From Acinetobacter defluvii (GTDB lineage Bacteria > Pseudomonadota > Gammaproteobacteria > Pseudomonadales > Moraxellaceae): a stretch of 64,000 nt of DNA. Positions 54,687-63,373 of this stretch are shown here, piece by piece. Both the position numbers and the translations under genes were made by a program. How positions within the stretch are numbered: position 1 is the stretch's first letter; every line of letters begins with the position of its first letter. The DNA lies in contig NZ_CP029397.2 in the NCBI RefSeq assembly GCF_001704615.3, positions 2,914,001 through 2,978,000 on the forward strand. The letters run 5' to 3'. Below the pieces are notes generated by a model, which worked only from the letters and a program-made list of their open reading frames with translations, was not told the DNA's origin and made no database searches.

Positions 54687-54722
54687 AATAACAACTCCGC
54701 ATGTGTGTGGAGTTGTTATTTC
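54687..54722. terminator. Bidirectional terminator between uup and acyltransferase
   Basis: AATAACAACTCC pairs perfectly with GGAGTTGTTATT (12 bp); the right arm overlaps the 3' end of the minus-strand gene. Confidence 0.85.
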
Positions 54723-55723
54723 TGCATACGCCAAAATCTTGCAGTTGGATTTAGTAACCATAACGACATTTTTCTTAAAAGATGATCAAAAAATGCTTGC
54801 TGTAAAACCCAACAACTCAAAATAGATAAGATAATACAAATCAAAATTTCCAAAAAAATATGAAAATCAACTTGGTAATAACGTGCAATCCACATCACCA
54901 CAAAACCATGCAACAGATATACAGGCAAGGTATAGATTCCTAATTTTTGCCATTTCCCTTGAAAAAATTGCGTTACTGACAATAAAGCCACAATACCGAA
55001 ACTGGATAAGATCAAAACGAATATTCGTATGAATATTCCATCAAAAACAGTAACTTTTAATTGTGAATAACTCAAACTTCCGTACAACCAGTATGGATTG
55101 ATGTGTGTAAAATATACAAAAGCTGCCAAGCCCATTAAACCCATTAAACCCATTAAACCCATTAAACCATAATATTTTGCAGTAGCTTGTTGTTGGATTT
55201 TTTCAAGCACACTTTTGCCATAAATCACCCCAAAGATAAAAAATGGGAAAAATACAAAAATTCGTCCACTAGAATATAAATAGTTATTCCAAGGGCTTAA
55301 TCCTATAAAAACAGCCATAAGCAAGGAAAATATAAAAGCAAAGCCATTGGATACTTTTAATAAGAAATGCGTAAGGCATGTCCATGCCATCATTGCGAAC
55401 AGATACCAAAATACCCAATAAGGTTTGATAAATACATTCCAATTCCAGTGTATTTGCCCTGACCAAAAGCCATCATAAACCGCAAATAAAAATTGAAATG
55501 GAATATAAAGCGAGAGGAAAAATAAAGTATTTTTCAGCCAATTTTTATCTTTATATAAAATGCCTGACACAAAAATAAAAGCAGGCATATGAATCAAATA
55601 AATCGTTCCAAGCAAAGTATGGCTAATCGGATCACGCCATCCAATCATGCGTTCTAAAAAATGTCCAAAGACCACCAAAAAGATCAGTATCGCCTTATGG
55701 GTATCAAGAAAATGGTTGCGCAT
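54716..55723 (-). CDS. Acyltransferase-3 family membrane protein
   Basis: A 335-residue polytopic protein with about ten membrane helices. It starts NHFLDTHKAILIFLVVFGHFLERMIG, the acyltransferase-3 N-terminal motif with the conserved His of VxGH, followed by LIHMPAFIFVSGILY. The family O-acetylates or acylates polysaccharides at the inner membrane. A 9-bp repeat in its middle encodes GLMGLMGLMGLMGL within a membrane helix. It is adjacent to other envelope-modifying genes (lipid A-type acyltransferase, glycosyltransferase) but on the opposite strand. Confidence 0.88.
   Translation of the reverse strand: MRNHFLDTHKAILIFLVVFGHFLERMIGWRDPISHTLLGTIYLIHMPAFIFVSGILYKDKNWLKNTLFFLSLYIPFQFLFAVYDGFWSGQIHWNWNVFIKPYWVFWYLFAMMAWTCLTHFLLKVSNGFAFIFSLLMAVFIGLSPWNNYLYSSGRIFVFFPFFIFGVIYGKSVLEKIQQQATAKYYGLMGLMGLMGLMGLAAFVYFTHINPYWLYGSLSYSQLKVTVFDGIFIRIFVLILSSFGIVALLSVTQFFQGKWQKLGIYTLPVYLLHGFVVMWIARYYQVDFHIFLEILICIILSILSCWVLQQAFFDHLLRKMSLWLLNPTARFWRMQK
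55131..55170 (-). repeat. 9-bp minisatellite in the acyltransferase gene
   Basis: CCCATTAAA is repeated four times exactly, plus a partial copy. On the coding strand it gives consecutive Gly-Leu-Met triplets in a predicted membrane helix. As with the other array the period is three codons, so expansion or loss stays in frame. Confidence 0.95.
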
Positions 55724-55753
55724 AATGGCGTATAAACCAGAAAATTTTAGAAA

Positions 55754-56305
55754 TTATATACCTAAAATTTGCACATCAGAGGTATCAATTTGCGCTAAGC
55801 GTTGTCGATAAATCTTAAAATTTTCCACATCAAAACAAACAAAATGAACTTCCTGTACATGCTGTGCATTTTTCATAAAGTCCACTGTGGTTGTGATTGC
55901 AATATCTGCTGCTTCAAACTTTGGAAAACGATAGACACCTGTAGAAATATTTGGAAAAGCGATACTTTGTAAATGTTTTTGCTCGGCAAGCTTCAAACTA
56001 TTGATATAAGCGTTTTGTAATAATTGATTTTCCTCATGCTGCCCATCTTGCCAGGTTGGACCTACAGTATGAATGACATAATGACTTGGCAGTAACCCTG
56101 CGGTTGTCATAACCGCCTCTCCAACAGCACAACCTCCTTGTTGTGCTCGGATTTGCTGACATTCATCTAAAACCTCACTCCCACCTTTACGATGAATCGC
56201 ACCATCTACCCCACCACCCCCAAGTAGAGAAGTGTTGGCAGCATTGACAATCGCATCTACTTTTTGAATGGTGATATCACCCTGAATTAATCGAATACTT
56301 TTCAT
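55754..56305 (-). CDS. Macrodomain protein (ADP-ribose-binding, YmdB/MacroD-like)
   Basis: A 183-residue protein that is a single macrodomain. It has IRLIQGDIT, the ADP-ribose loop [21 protein letters not shown] (about residues 18-37), [12 protein letters not shown], and the second loop [15 protein letters not shown]. This matches the O-acetyl-ADP-ribose deacetylase / mono-ADP-ribosyl hydrolase branch. It is divergent from the LpxL-type gene. Confidence 0.93.
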   Translation of the reverse strand: MKSIRLIQGDITIQKVDAIVNAANTSLLGGGGVDGAIHRKGGSEVLDECQQIRAQQGGCAVGEAVMTTAGLLPSHYVIHTVGPTWQDGQHEENQLLQNAYINSLKLAEQKHLQSIAFPNISTGVYRFPKFEAADIAITTTVDFMKNAQHVQEVHFVCFDVENFKIYRQRLAQIDTSDVQILGI

Positions 56306-56426
56306 TAAACTTAAGCCATATCATCCTGAGCATTGTTTCTGGGATTATAGAACAATGCTTTACGCCTTTAAATTTAGTTCATGTTAAACTTCAGCCATCT
56401 AAACAATTGCAATCTCTCACATTCAT

Positions 56427-57362
56427 ATGAGTAAAAAGCATCATTACAAATCTGGAAAATTTTATTGGGCATTTTTATTGCCACAATATTGGGGAATATG
56501 GATTGCAATTGTATTTCTCATGTTGCTTGCCATTTTACCTTGGGCAATCCAACATCGTTTAGCAACCTTCTTAGGTAATCTTGCTTTTAAATATCTGAAA
56601 TCACGCCGTAAAACCACTGTTCGCAATCTTGAGGTTTGCTTTCCTGAATGGACAGTCGAACAAGTGCAAGAAAATGCTCGTCTTGTCTTTGTCGATATGA
56701 TGCTTGGTGTATTTGAAACTTTAAATGCGTGGTATTCACCCCAATGGTTTAAAGATCGAGTGAGCATTGAAGGCTTACAGCACATCCAAACTGCACAAGC
56801 AGAAGGTAAAGGTGTTTTGCTTTTAGGCACACATAGCACCTTACTTGATGCAGGGGGATATTTGTGTGCACAATACTTTGAGCCTGATGTGGTCTATCGC
56901 CCACAAAATAATCCTTTACTAGACATGCTCATTTATCGTTGTCGTGCGACAATCTATAAAGCACAGATTGATCATGATGATATGCGTGGTCTGATTCGCC
57001 ACCTTAAGGAAGGCGATGCGATTTGGTATAGTCCTGACCAAGATTTTGGCTTAAAACAAGGCGTGATGGCGCCTTTTTTTGGTATCCCTGCGGCGACCGT
57101 AACAGCACATCGCCGATTATTAAAAATCTCTAAAGCTGTGGCAGTTCCCCTGTATTTTTATCGACATGGTGACATTAAAAATCCGCAATATCGTGTGTTA
57201 ATCGAACCTGCTGTAGAGAATTTACCCAGTGCGGATGAACTTGATGATGCAATTCGAGTCAATAAAATTATTGAAAATCAATTACGCATCGCACCTACGC
57301 AATATATGTGGTTTCACCGCCGCTTTAAAACTCGCCCTGAAGGTTATGAAAAAATTTATTAA
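56427..57362 (+). CDS. Lauroyl/myristoyl-type lipid A acyltransferase (LpxL/LpxM family)
   Basis: A 311-residue inner-membrane acyltransferase that adds a secondary acyl chain to lipid A using acyl-ACP. It has one N-terminal helix (GIWIAIVFLMLLAILPWAI), the catalytic HX4D (GTHSTLLD, His136 and Asp141), RKTTVRNLEVCFPEW, AIWYSPDQDFGLKQGVMAPFFG, and YMWFHRRFKTRPEG. Which of LpxL or LpxM it is cannot be told. It is followed 69 bases later by a glycosyltransferase gene on the same strand. Confidence 0.9.
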   Translation: MSKKHHYKSGKFYWAFLLPQYWGIWIAIVFLMLLAILPWAIQHRLATFLGNLAFKYLKSRRKTTVRNLEVCFPEWTVEQVQENARLVFVDMMLGVFETLNAWYSPQWFKDRVSIEGLQHIQTAQAEGKGVLLLGTHSTLLDAGGYLCAQYFEPDVVYRPQNNPLLDMLIYRCRATIYKAQIDHDDMRGLIRHLKEGDAIWYSPDQDFGLKQGVMAPFFGIPAATVTAHRRLLKISKAVAVPLYFYRHGDIKNPQYRVLIEPAVENLPSADELDDAIRVNKIIENQLRIAPTQYMWFHRRFKTRPEGYEKIY

Positions 57363-57431
57363 GGTTTTTCAATATCTTCACTTTGAATTATTTTACTCAT
57401 CTTATAAATATCACCACTAAAAGGAAAACGT

Positions 57432-58535
57432 ATGAAAGTAATGCAACTGCTTCCCGAGCTCAATAGTGGTGGTGTTGAGCGTGGTACTTTAGAAATTGCC
57501 AGAGCCTTAGTTGCCGATGGTCATGAATCATTGGTGGTTTCAAATGGTGGGCGTTTAGTTCCTGAACTAGAAGCAGAAGGCACGACTCATTTAACCTTGC
57601 CCATTCATAAAAAAGCTGTGTCGAGCTTATGGCAAATTCGCCCATTACGAAAACTGATCGAACAACATCAACCTGATATTGTGCATGTTCGTTCTCGTGT
57701 ACCTGCATGGTTAACTCATTTTGCACTTAAAGGCATTACTGTAGAAAAACGTCCACATTTGATCAGTACCGTACATGGCTTTTATTCGATTAATCGTTAC
57801 AGTGCCATCATGACGCAAGCGGAAAAAGTCATTGCTGTTTCAAATAGCGTGGTGAAATATATTACTGATCACTATAAAAACTGCCCACCTGAGGATATTG
57901 TACGGATTTATCGCGGAATTGATCCTGCGGCTTTTCCGCATGGTTATCAGCCATCTGCACAGTGGTTTCAACACACTTTTCAAGATTTCCCCCAATTGGA
58001 AAATAAGTTTTTAATCTGCCTACCAGGGCGTATTACTCGTCTGAAAGGGCATGAAACACTGATTGAATTGATGGAACAATTGCATACCCAATATCCCAAT
58101 GTGCATGCAGTCGTGGTGGGTGGCGCAGACCCGAAAAAAGCAGCCTATTTGGATGAGCTAGAAAATACCATTCAAAGCAAAAACCTACGTGATCAGATCA
58201 CCTTTGTAGGGCATCGTTCCGATATTCGAGAATGGTTGGCGTTTTCTGATGTGGTTTTGTCATTGTCTAATCAAGCCGAAACCTTTGGTCGCACCGCACT
58301 AGAAGCACTGTCTGTCGGAACGCCTGTGATTGGTTGGGACAGAGGTGGCGTCGCTGAAATTTTAGCAAATGTCTACCCACAAGGTAAAATTGCGGTAGAT
58401 GACAAAGTGACTCTTTTGAATGCTGTAAAATTACATATTGATACACCACAGCAGGTTGCACCTGTAACACAGTTCAGTCTAAAAGATATGTGTGATCAAA
58501 CGATACAATTGTATCAACAAGTTTTAAATCAATAA
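57432..58535 (+). CDS. Glycosyltransferase, GT4 family (probable LPS/LOS core)
   Basis: A 367-residue GT-B enzyme. The N-terminal KVMQLLPELNSGGVERGTLEIARALVADGHE is typical of retaining GT4 enzymes, and the C-terminal half has FLICLPGRITRLKGHETLIE and the nucleotide-sugar segment SNQAETFGRTALEALSVGTPVIGWDRGG (EX7E). Adjacency to the lipid A acyltransferase suggests lipooligosaccharide core assembly; acceptor and donor are unknown. AAAGGAAAA precedes the ATG. Confidence 0.88.
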   Translation: MKVMQLLPELNSGGVERGTLEIARALVADGHESLVVSNGGRLVPELEAEGTTHLTLPIHKKAVSSLWQIRPLRKLIEQHQPDIVHVRSRVPAWLTHFALKGITVEKRPHLISTVHGFYSINRYSAIMTQAEKVIAVSNSVVKYITDHYKNCPPEDIVRIYRGIDPAAFPHGYQPSAQWFQHTFQDFPQLENKFLICLPGRITRLKGHETLIELMEQLHTQYPNVHAVVVGGADPKKAAYLDELENTIQSKNLRDQITFVGHRSDIREWLAFSDVVLSLSNQAETFGRTALEALSVGTPVIGWDRGGVAEILANVYPQGKIAVDDKVTLLNAVKLHIDTPQQVAPVTQFSLKDMCDQTIQLYQQVLNQ

Positions 58536-58576
58536 GTAGCTTTAACACCTCGTTATTTTAGCTAAATTGATTAGCT

Positions 58577-58610
58577 AAAAAATGCCTTCATGGATAGAAA
58601 GGCATTTTAA
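58577..58610. terminator. Bidirectional terminator
   Basis: AAAATGCCTT pairs with AAGGCATTTT between the convergent glycosyltransferase and DUF2252 genes. Confidence 0.85.
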
Positions 58611-58633
58611 ATACCACTCAAAATATAAGGTGA

Positions 58634-60079
58634 TTATAAAGCTTCATCGCCTGCAACTTCGATTTTGCCATTTTCAACTTCTTGTAAAAATTGTGCATAA
58701 TCGGCAGCATTACGTTCAGCATATTTAAAAGCATATTCTTGCAGCACTTTGACACTTTGCTTACCTTCACCCAAATATCCTAGTACTACATCTGCATTGC
58801 CTGCTTTGGCATGTGCATGTGCCAAAGCCAAACCACAACTGTCTGCATATTCATATAAATACACATCATCCATATCTTCAAGATCAATCGAGATTTTCAT
58901 ATCACGCAACTGACGTACATAGAACTGCTGATGTTCTTTGCTATATGAGGCAAAACCTAAGAAAATATCATTTGCAGCTTGCATCAACTGTTGTCCAGAG
59001 ATCACACGCTCACCCTCATGCTTGATTTTCTCAGGAAATAATGGCATTAAAATTGAAGGATTAGCTTCTTTCATCTGTAAAATCAAAGGCTCACGATCTG
59101 CATCTTCAAATAATGCAATCGCTGCACGCGTGCCTACACTGCCCACCCCAACCACTTTTAAAGCCACATCCGTACAACGATAACGGTCAAACAAAACTTG
59201 GCGATCTGATTTAAGCGAGTCTCGATAACGCCTAAAAAATTCCTTAGAATTTTTGGCAAATACTTCTCCTTCTTCAGGATGGCGTAGTAAAGGAGGTTCA
59301 TCAATAAAACAACGATGTCCTGTTTCAACATCATAATCGGTAAGTTTAGGTAATACCGATGCTGAGGTACGGCGATGTGCTGAAGCCAAATGCTTTTCAC
59401 GTTTTTTTCTAATTTTTTGATCTTCAGTATGCTGCAAAAGCACTGCAGCATCAATTTTTTCGTACCATGTTTGTAATGGTGATAATGTTCTAAAATGTTG
59501 TAGATGCTGACGATACGCATTTATCATGACTTCGATGGCTTTTAATCCAACACGATCTCCTAACTCGATTTCACATGCAGCAATCATAAAACTGGTTGCA
59601 AGACGCTTTAAATCCCATTCAAAAGGTGCGACTAAGGTTTCATCAAAATCATTGAGACCAAATAGTAGATTCCGCTCAGGACTAGCAAATCCACCAAAGT
59701 TAAGTAAATGACAATCTCCACAAATCTATTGCATCAGACCTGAATGACTTTTTTCCCATGCCAGATCATATAACATCAGTGAAGGCATACCACGAAAGTA
59801 AGCAAATGGAGAAACACTCATCCTTTTAGCACGAACAGGCTTTAATAAATCAACACGACCTTGATTACTCCAATGATAGACCGTGAGCGCATCCACGCCT
59901 TTTGGACGTTCAGACAACTGACTCAGTTCTGAGCGTGGCGTAATTTTGCGTTGTGCTTTTCCCAATTCAAAACCTTGATCTTGGTCAAGTAACTTGCCGT
60001 GATATTGGTGCGTTGTGAGCTCTAAACTGTATTCAGTCCAAAGTTGTTTGGGTAATTCTAAAAAAATTTTCTTTTGCAT
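58634..60079 (-). pseudogene. DUF2252 gene interrupted by an in-frame amber codon
   Basis: Two frames in the same phase form one DUF2252 protein of about 480 residues: residues from ATG 60079 (MQKKIFLELPKQLW) to a TAG at 59726-59728, then continuing in frame with ICGDCHLLNFGGF and NLLFGLNDFDETLVAPFEWDLKRLATSF to the stop at 58634. The stop falls just before the family's most conserved motif (CGDxHxxNFG), so neither half should be functional. The codon before it is CAA and TAG is one transition from CAG (Gln). DUF2252 proteins have a kinase-like fold of unknown function. It is either a pseudogene or a consensus error. Confidence 0.85.
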
Positions 60080-60192
60080 CACAAGAAATTTCTAATTTAT
60101 TTTGATGCGAAATCATAGCATTGACACTGCAAATCACATATTCCATTTTATCTTATTTTTTGCAAAATAGTTTGCCAGTGATCTTTTTTAAC

Positions 60193-60510
60193 TTACGCCT
60201 TAAAAACTTTAAAACGTGCCATTAACCAAATCAAAAGTGGCCAAAAACAGGTGTTTACAATATCGTGTAGACTTGCATCCACTCACCAATAACCATGATT
60301 AATCCAATCATCTCGTGCATCCAGAAGCTCACACCCGATTGCTACTCCAATGACAGCTAATAACGCCCAAACAGATTTAAGTTGCCGTTTATGTAGAAAT
60401 GCCACAATGAAAAAAACCAATAGCCCTGCATAAATATGCAAAGCGTCACGAGCCAAATCCGTAAAATTGACAATATAGATTTTAAATTCTTGAAATTTCG
60501 ATAAATACAT
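60193..60510 (-). pseudogene. Small membrane protein gene with in-frame TGA (VanZ-like)
   Basis: From ATG 60510 the frame reads MYLSKFQEFKIYIVNF ... AIGCELLDARDDWINHGYW, then TGA at 60283-60285, and continues in the same frame as VDASLHDIVNTCFWPLLIWLMARFKVFKA to TAA 60193-60195. The post-stop part is clearly coding-like: E-L-L-D-A-R ... S-L-H-D-I-V-N-T matches the R..S..D...N pattern of VanZ-like membrane proteins. TGA is one transition from CGA (Arg). It has three membrane helices in all. It is upstream of the broken DUF2252 gene on the same strand. Confidence 0.65.
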
Positions 60511-60817
60511 CACAGTTGTTTATTGGTTAGACTTTCAAATAAGCATAACCCGAGTTCTGCTTCCTGCAAAACTCGGGTATATGAGGTTGTGCTTTCAAGG
60601 GGCATTCTTGTTATTATGTTTGGTGATCCATTCCAACATCATCTCCATGATGGTTTTCCATCGGCTTCGTCTTCCTTATGGGACTTTTCCTTTCCCGACT
60701 CCATGTGCCGATAATGTTATAATAAAACCAACACCGTTACTTGCCTATCCGCTAAGCGCCTAAATTGACGTAAGCTTATGCTTACAAAACTCTCGAAGAT
60801 ACACATAACTTACAGTG
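60511..60817. other. Unexplained 307-base intergenic region
   Basis: I find no convincing gene; the short open frames here lack family features. It holds a 9-bp inverted repeat ACCCGAGTT / AACTCGGGT (60548-60578, 13-base loop) without a T-run, and a perfect GTAAGC-TTAT-GCTTAC inverted repeat at 60770-60785. It is locally more GC-balanced than other intergenic regions. It could be a remnant of a mobile element or a structured RNA. Confidence 0.4.
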
Positions 60818-61930
60818 CTATTTATAATCTTGCGCGATTTCATCTGTGACAATTTTTTCTTCCCGTTCCGCTTTTTCAATCCCCTCTTGAATCGCCTGCT
60901 GTGCTTCATCTTCATCTGCATCAGTTTGTTCTAATTCTTCTTGGATATTTTCAAATACTCGTCCTGTTTGTAAAGTGACATAGACTGGGAAATGGTCCGA
61001 GCCGACATGCGGTAAACGTTGCATCTGCACTAAGGCAAAATCTGTACTATGAAAAATATGATCTAATGACCATCTGAGTAACTTATAGTCAGCATGAAAA
61101 GTGTTGACATATTTTCGACCTACTCGTGGATCAAGCAAGCCACTGATCCGCTGAAATAAACGTGTTGTTCTCGACCATGCCACATCATTTAGATCGCCCA
61201 TCACGATGCAACTTTCGTCCAAATCTTTAATCTGATCCCCCACAATCAATAGCTCTGCATCACGTAAAACAGAGTCTTTGGCTTCAGTGGGGCTCGGTGG
61301 CTTAGGATGTAAACAATATAGCTGTACAGGCTGTCCCGAAGGCAAAATCACTGTGGTATGAATAGAGGGAATTTCATCACTGAGAATAAATTTAACCTCT
61401 GTATCAACCAACTTTAATTTACTATAGAGATGCATACCATACAGATTATCTAAAGGTACAGGGACACGATATGGATAATCTTTTTCGATAACAGACAACT
61501 CATTTTGCCAAGTTTGGTCTGTTTCTAAGGTCAGTACAATATCTGGCTGATACTTTTGAATTTGTTCAATCAGTAGATGATATTGATCATTTGGGGTTAA
61601 GACATTGGAAACAATCAAAGAAATTTGACGATCAGGATCAAGTTGCTCCTTACGCACGTGTGCAACTTGCTTTTTCCAAATAAACGTATAAGGCAAAACC
61701 ATTTTTAATTGATATGCTAATGCAGCAATCAATAAAAATAGGATTACTTCTCTTTTTAAATCCCATTCTCCCTGCCAAAATATCAACAAGAAAAATGCAA
61801 TTATGCCCAACACTAAAATTTGCAGGCGGGGAAAATCTGCTCCTCGAAACCACCATTCATCACGTGGAATCAACGACCAGAAGCTTAGCCAAATCACCAG
61901 ACCTGCTAGAATTTCAATCCAAATCATCAT
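60818..61930 (-). CDS. Endonuclease/exonuclease/phosphatase (EEP) family membrane protein
   Basis: A 370-residue protein with three N-terminal membrane helices (about residues 1-85) and a C-terminal EEP domain: SLIVSNVLTPN, PDIVLTLETDQTWQ (metal-binding Glu), CLHPKPPSP, ESCIVMGDLNDVAWS and HVGSDHFPVYVTL, the last two carrying the catalytic Asp/Asn and Asp-His. A Glu/Asp-rich tail follows. The substrate (nucleic acid, phospholipid or other phosphodiester) is unknown. ATGATG at the start leaves a one-codon ambiguity. It is divergent from asd. Confidence 0.88.
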   Translation of the reverse strand: MMIWIEILAGLVIWLSFWSLIPRDEWWFRGADFPRLQILVLGIIAFFLLIFWQGEWDLKREVILFLLIAALAYQLKMVLPYTFIWKKQVAHVRKEQLDPDRQISLIVSNVLTPNDQYHLLIEQIQKYQPDIVLTLETDQTWQNELSVIEKDYPYRVPVPLDNLYGMHLYSKLKLVDTEVKFILSDEIPSIHTTVILPSGQPVQLYCLHPKPPSPTEAKDSVLRDAELLIVGDQIKDLDESCIVMGDLNDVAWSRTTRLFQRISGLLDPRVGRKYVNTFHADYKLLRWSLDHIFHSTDFALVQMQRLPHVGSDHFPVYVTLQTGRVFENIQEELEQTDADEDEAQQAIQEGIEKAEREEKIVTDEIAQDYK

Positions 61931-62113
61931 TCAAACTCTTATATTCTTAATTTTTTATCGATTCATAAATTTATATCAGTTTTGCATGTAACATAAACAA
62001 GATATATTGCACAATATTGTTGGTGTTTTGATTGTGTAGCTATTGCAGTTACACCGCCTTTTGATACACTCGAATCCCCCTATTAATTTTTTTACGCACC
62101 GAGGCGAAGTGAC

Positions 62114-63232
62114 ATGAAAGTAGGTCTGGTCGGTTGGCGCGGGATGGTTGGTTCCGTCCTTATGCAACGTATGGTTGAAGAGAATGATTTTGCTCATTTT
62201 GAGCCATTCTATTTCTCTACCAGTAATGCAGGTGGTGAAGCACCTGCTTTTGGTGGTAAGACTGCCCCAGCACTTATGGATGCGTCAGACATTAATAGTC
62301 TGAAGCAAATGGATGTCATTATTACCTGTCAAGGTGGCGATTATACCTCTGAAGTTTTTCCAAAGCTCAAAGCTGAAAATTGGAATGGTTACTGGATCGA
62401 TGCAGCATCTACTTTACGTATGGATGATGAAGCAATCATCGTACTTGACCCAGTGAACATGAATGTCATTAAAGATGGTTTAGCAAAAGGCACAAAAACT
62501 TTTGTTGGCGGTAACTGTACTGTTTCGTTGATGCTCATGAGTATGGGTTCATTATTCCAAGCTAACTTAGTGGAATGGATGACTGCCATGACCTATCAAG
62601 CGGCATCTGGTGCAGGCGCACAAAACATGCGTGAATTGATCAATGGCATGGGTTATTTATATAACAACACCAAAGATTTATTGGATGATCCTCGTTCGCC
62701 GATTTTAGATATCGACTCTAAAATTGCACAATTACAACGTGGCGAAGGTTTCCCTTCTGCAAACTTTGGTGTGCCTTTAGCGGGTTCACTCATTCCATAT
62801 ATCGACAAGCAACTTGAAAGTGGTCAGTCGAAAGAGGAATGGAAAGGTCAAGTTGAAACCAACAAGATCTTGGGCAATGCGCAAATTGTTCCAATCGATG
62901 GTCACTGTGTGCGTATTGGTGCAATGCGTTGTCATTCACAAGCCTTGACTTTGAAACTGAAAAAAGATGTACCGCTTGATGAAATCGAAGATATGATTCG
63001 TCAGTCAAATCAATGGACAAAAGTGGTTCCAAATACCCGTGAAGCATCAATGACAGATTTAACACCTGTCGCAGTAACAGGTACTTTAACTGTTCCAGTG
63101 GGACGTTTACGTAAACTGAATATGGGTAAAGAGTATCTGGGCGCATTCACTGTCGGTGACCAATTACTTTGGGGCGCTGCTGAACCTTTACGTCGTATGC
63201 TCCGTATCCTAATTGAGTATAAAAATGCTTAA
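62114..63232 (+). CDS. asd: Aspartate-semialdehyde dehydrogenase
   Basis: Reduces aspartyl phosphate to aspartate semialdehyde for lysine, diaminopimelate, methionine and threonine synthesis. It is 372 residues, with N-terminal [19 protein letters not shown] (NADP-binding), catalytic Cys135 in [13 protein letters not shown] and the His of [12 protein letters not shown]. This is the proteobacterial long form. The following gene is FimV-like, an arrangement also known from Pseudomonas. Confidence 0.97.
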   Translation: MKVGLVGWRGMVGSVLMQRMVEENDFAHFEPFYFSTSNAGGEAPAFGGKTAPALMDASDINSLKQMDVIITCQGGDYTSEVFPKLKAENWNGYWIDAASTLRMDDEAIIVLDPVNMNVIKDGLAKGTKTFVGGNCTVSLMLMSMGSLFQANLVEWMTAMTYQAASGAGAQNMRELINGMGYLYNNTKDLLDDPRSPILDIDSKIAQLQRGEGFPSANFGVPLAGSLIPYIDKQLESGQSKEEWKGQVETNKILGNAQIVPIDGHCVRIGAMRCHSQALTLKLKKDVPLDEIEDMIRQSNQWTKVVPNTREASMTDLTPVAVTGTLTVPVGRLRKLNMGKEYLGAFTVGDQLLWGAAEPLRRMLRILIEYKNA

Positions 63233-63259
63233 TTTTTGAAAAAATTAGTCAAATAATCG

Positions 63260-63288
63260 AAAGCCGAACTATAAAGTTCGGCTTTTTT
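63260..63288 (+). terminator. Terminator after asd
   Basis: AAAGCCGAACT pairs perfectly with AGTTCGGCTTT (11 bp), followed by T's. Confidence 0.93.
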
Positions 63289-63373
63289 ATGTAACTATAC
63301 TGTTAAAAATCTATTTGGGGATATAACTAAGCAAATTCGTGCTTGGTTAACTGACGACAATTTCATTAGAGCA

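Noticed and set aside
58634..60285. Stop-codon recoding (amber/TGA reassignment)
   Set aside because: Only two genes show it, they use different stops, and all neighbouring genes use standard stops; mutation or sequencing error is more likely.
60548..60578. Terminator
   Set aside because: The stem is good, but no T-run follows on either strand.
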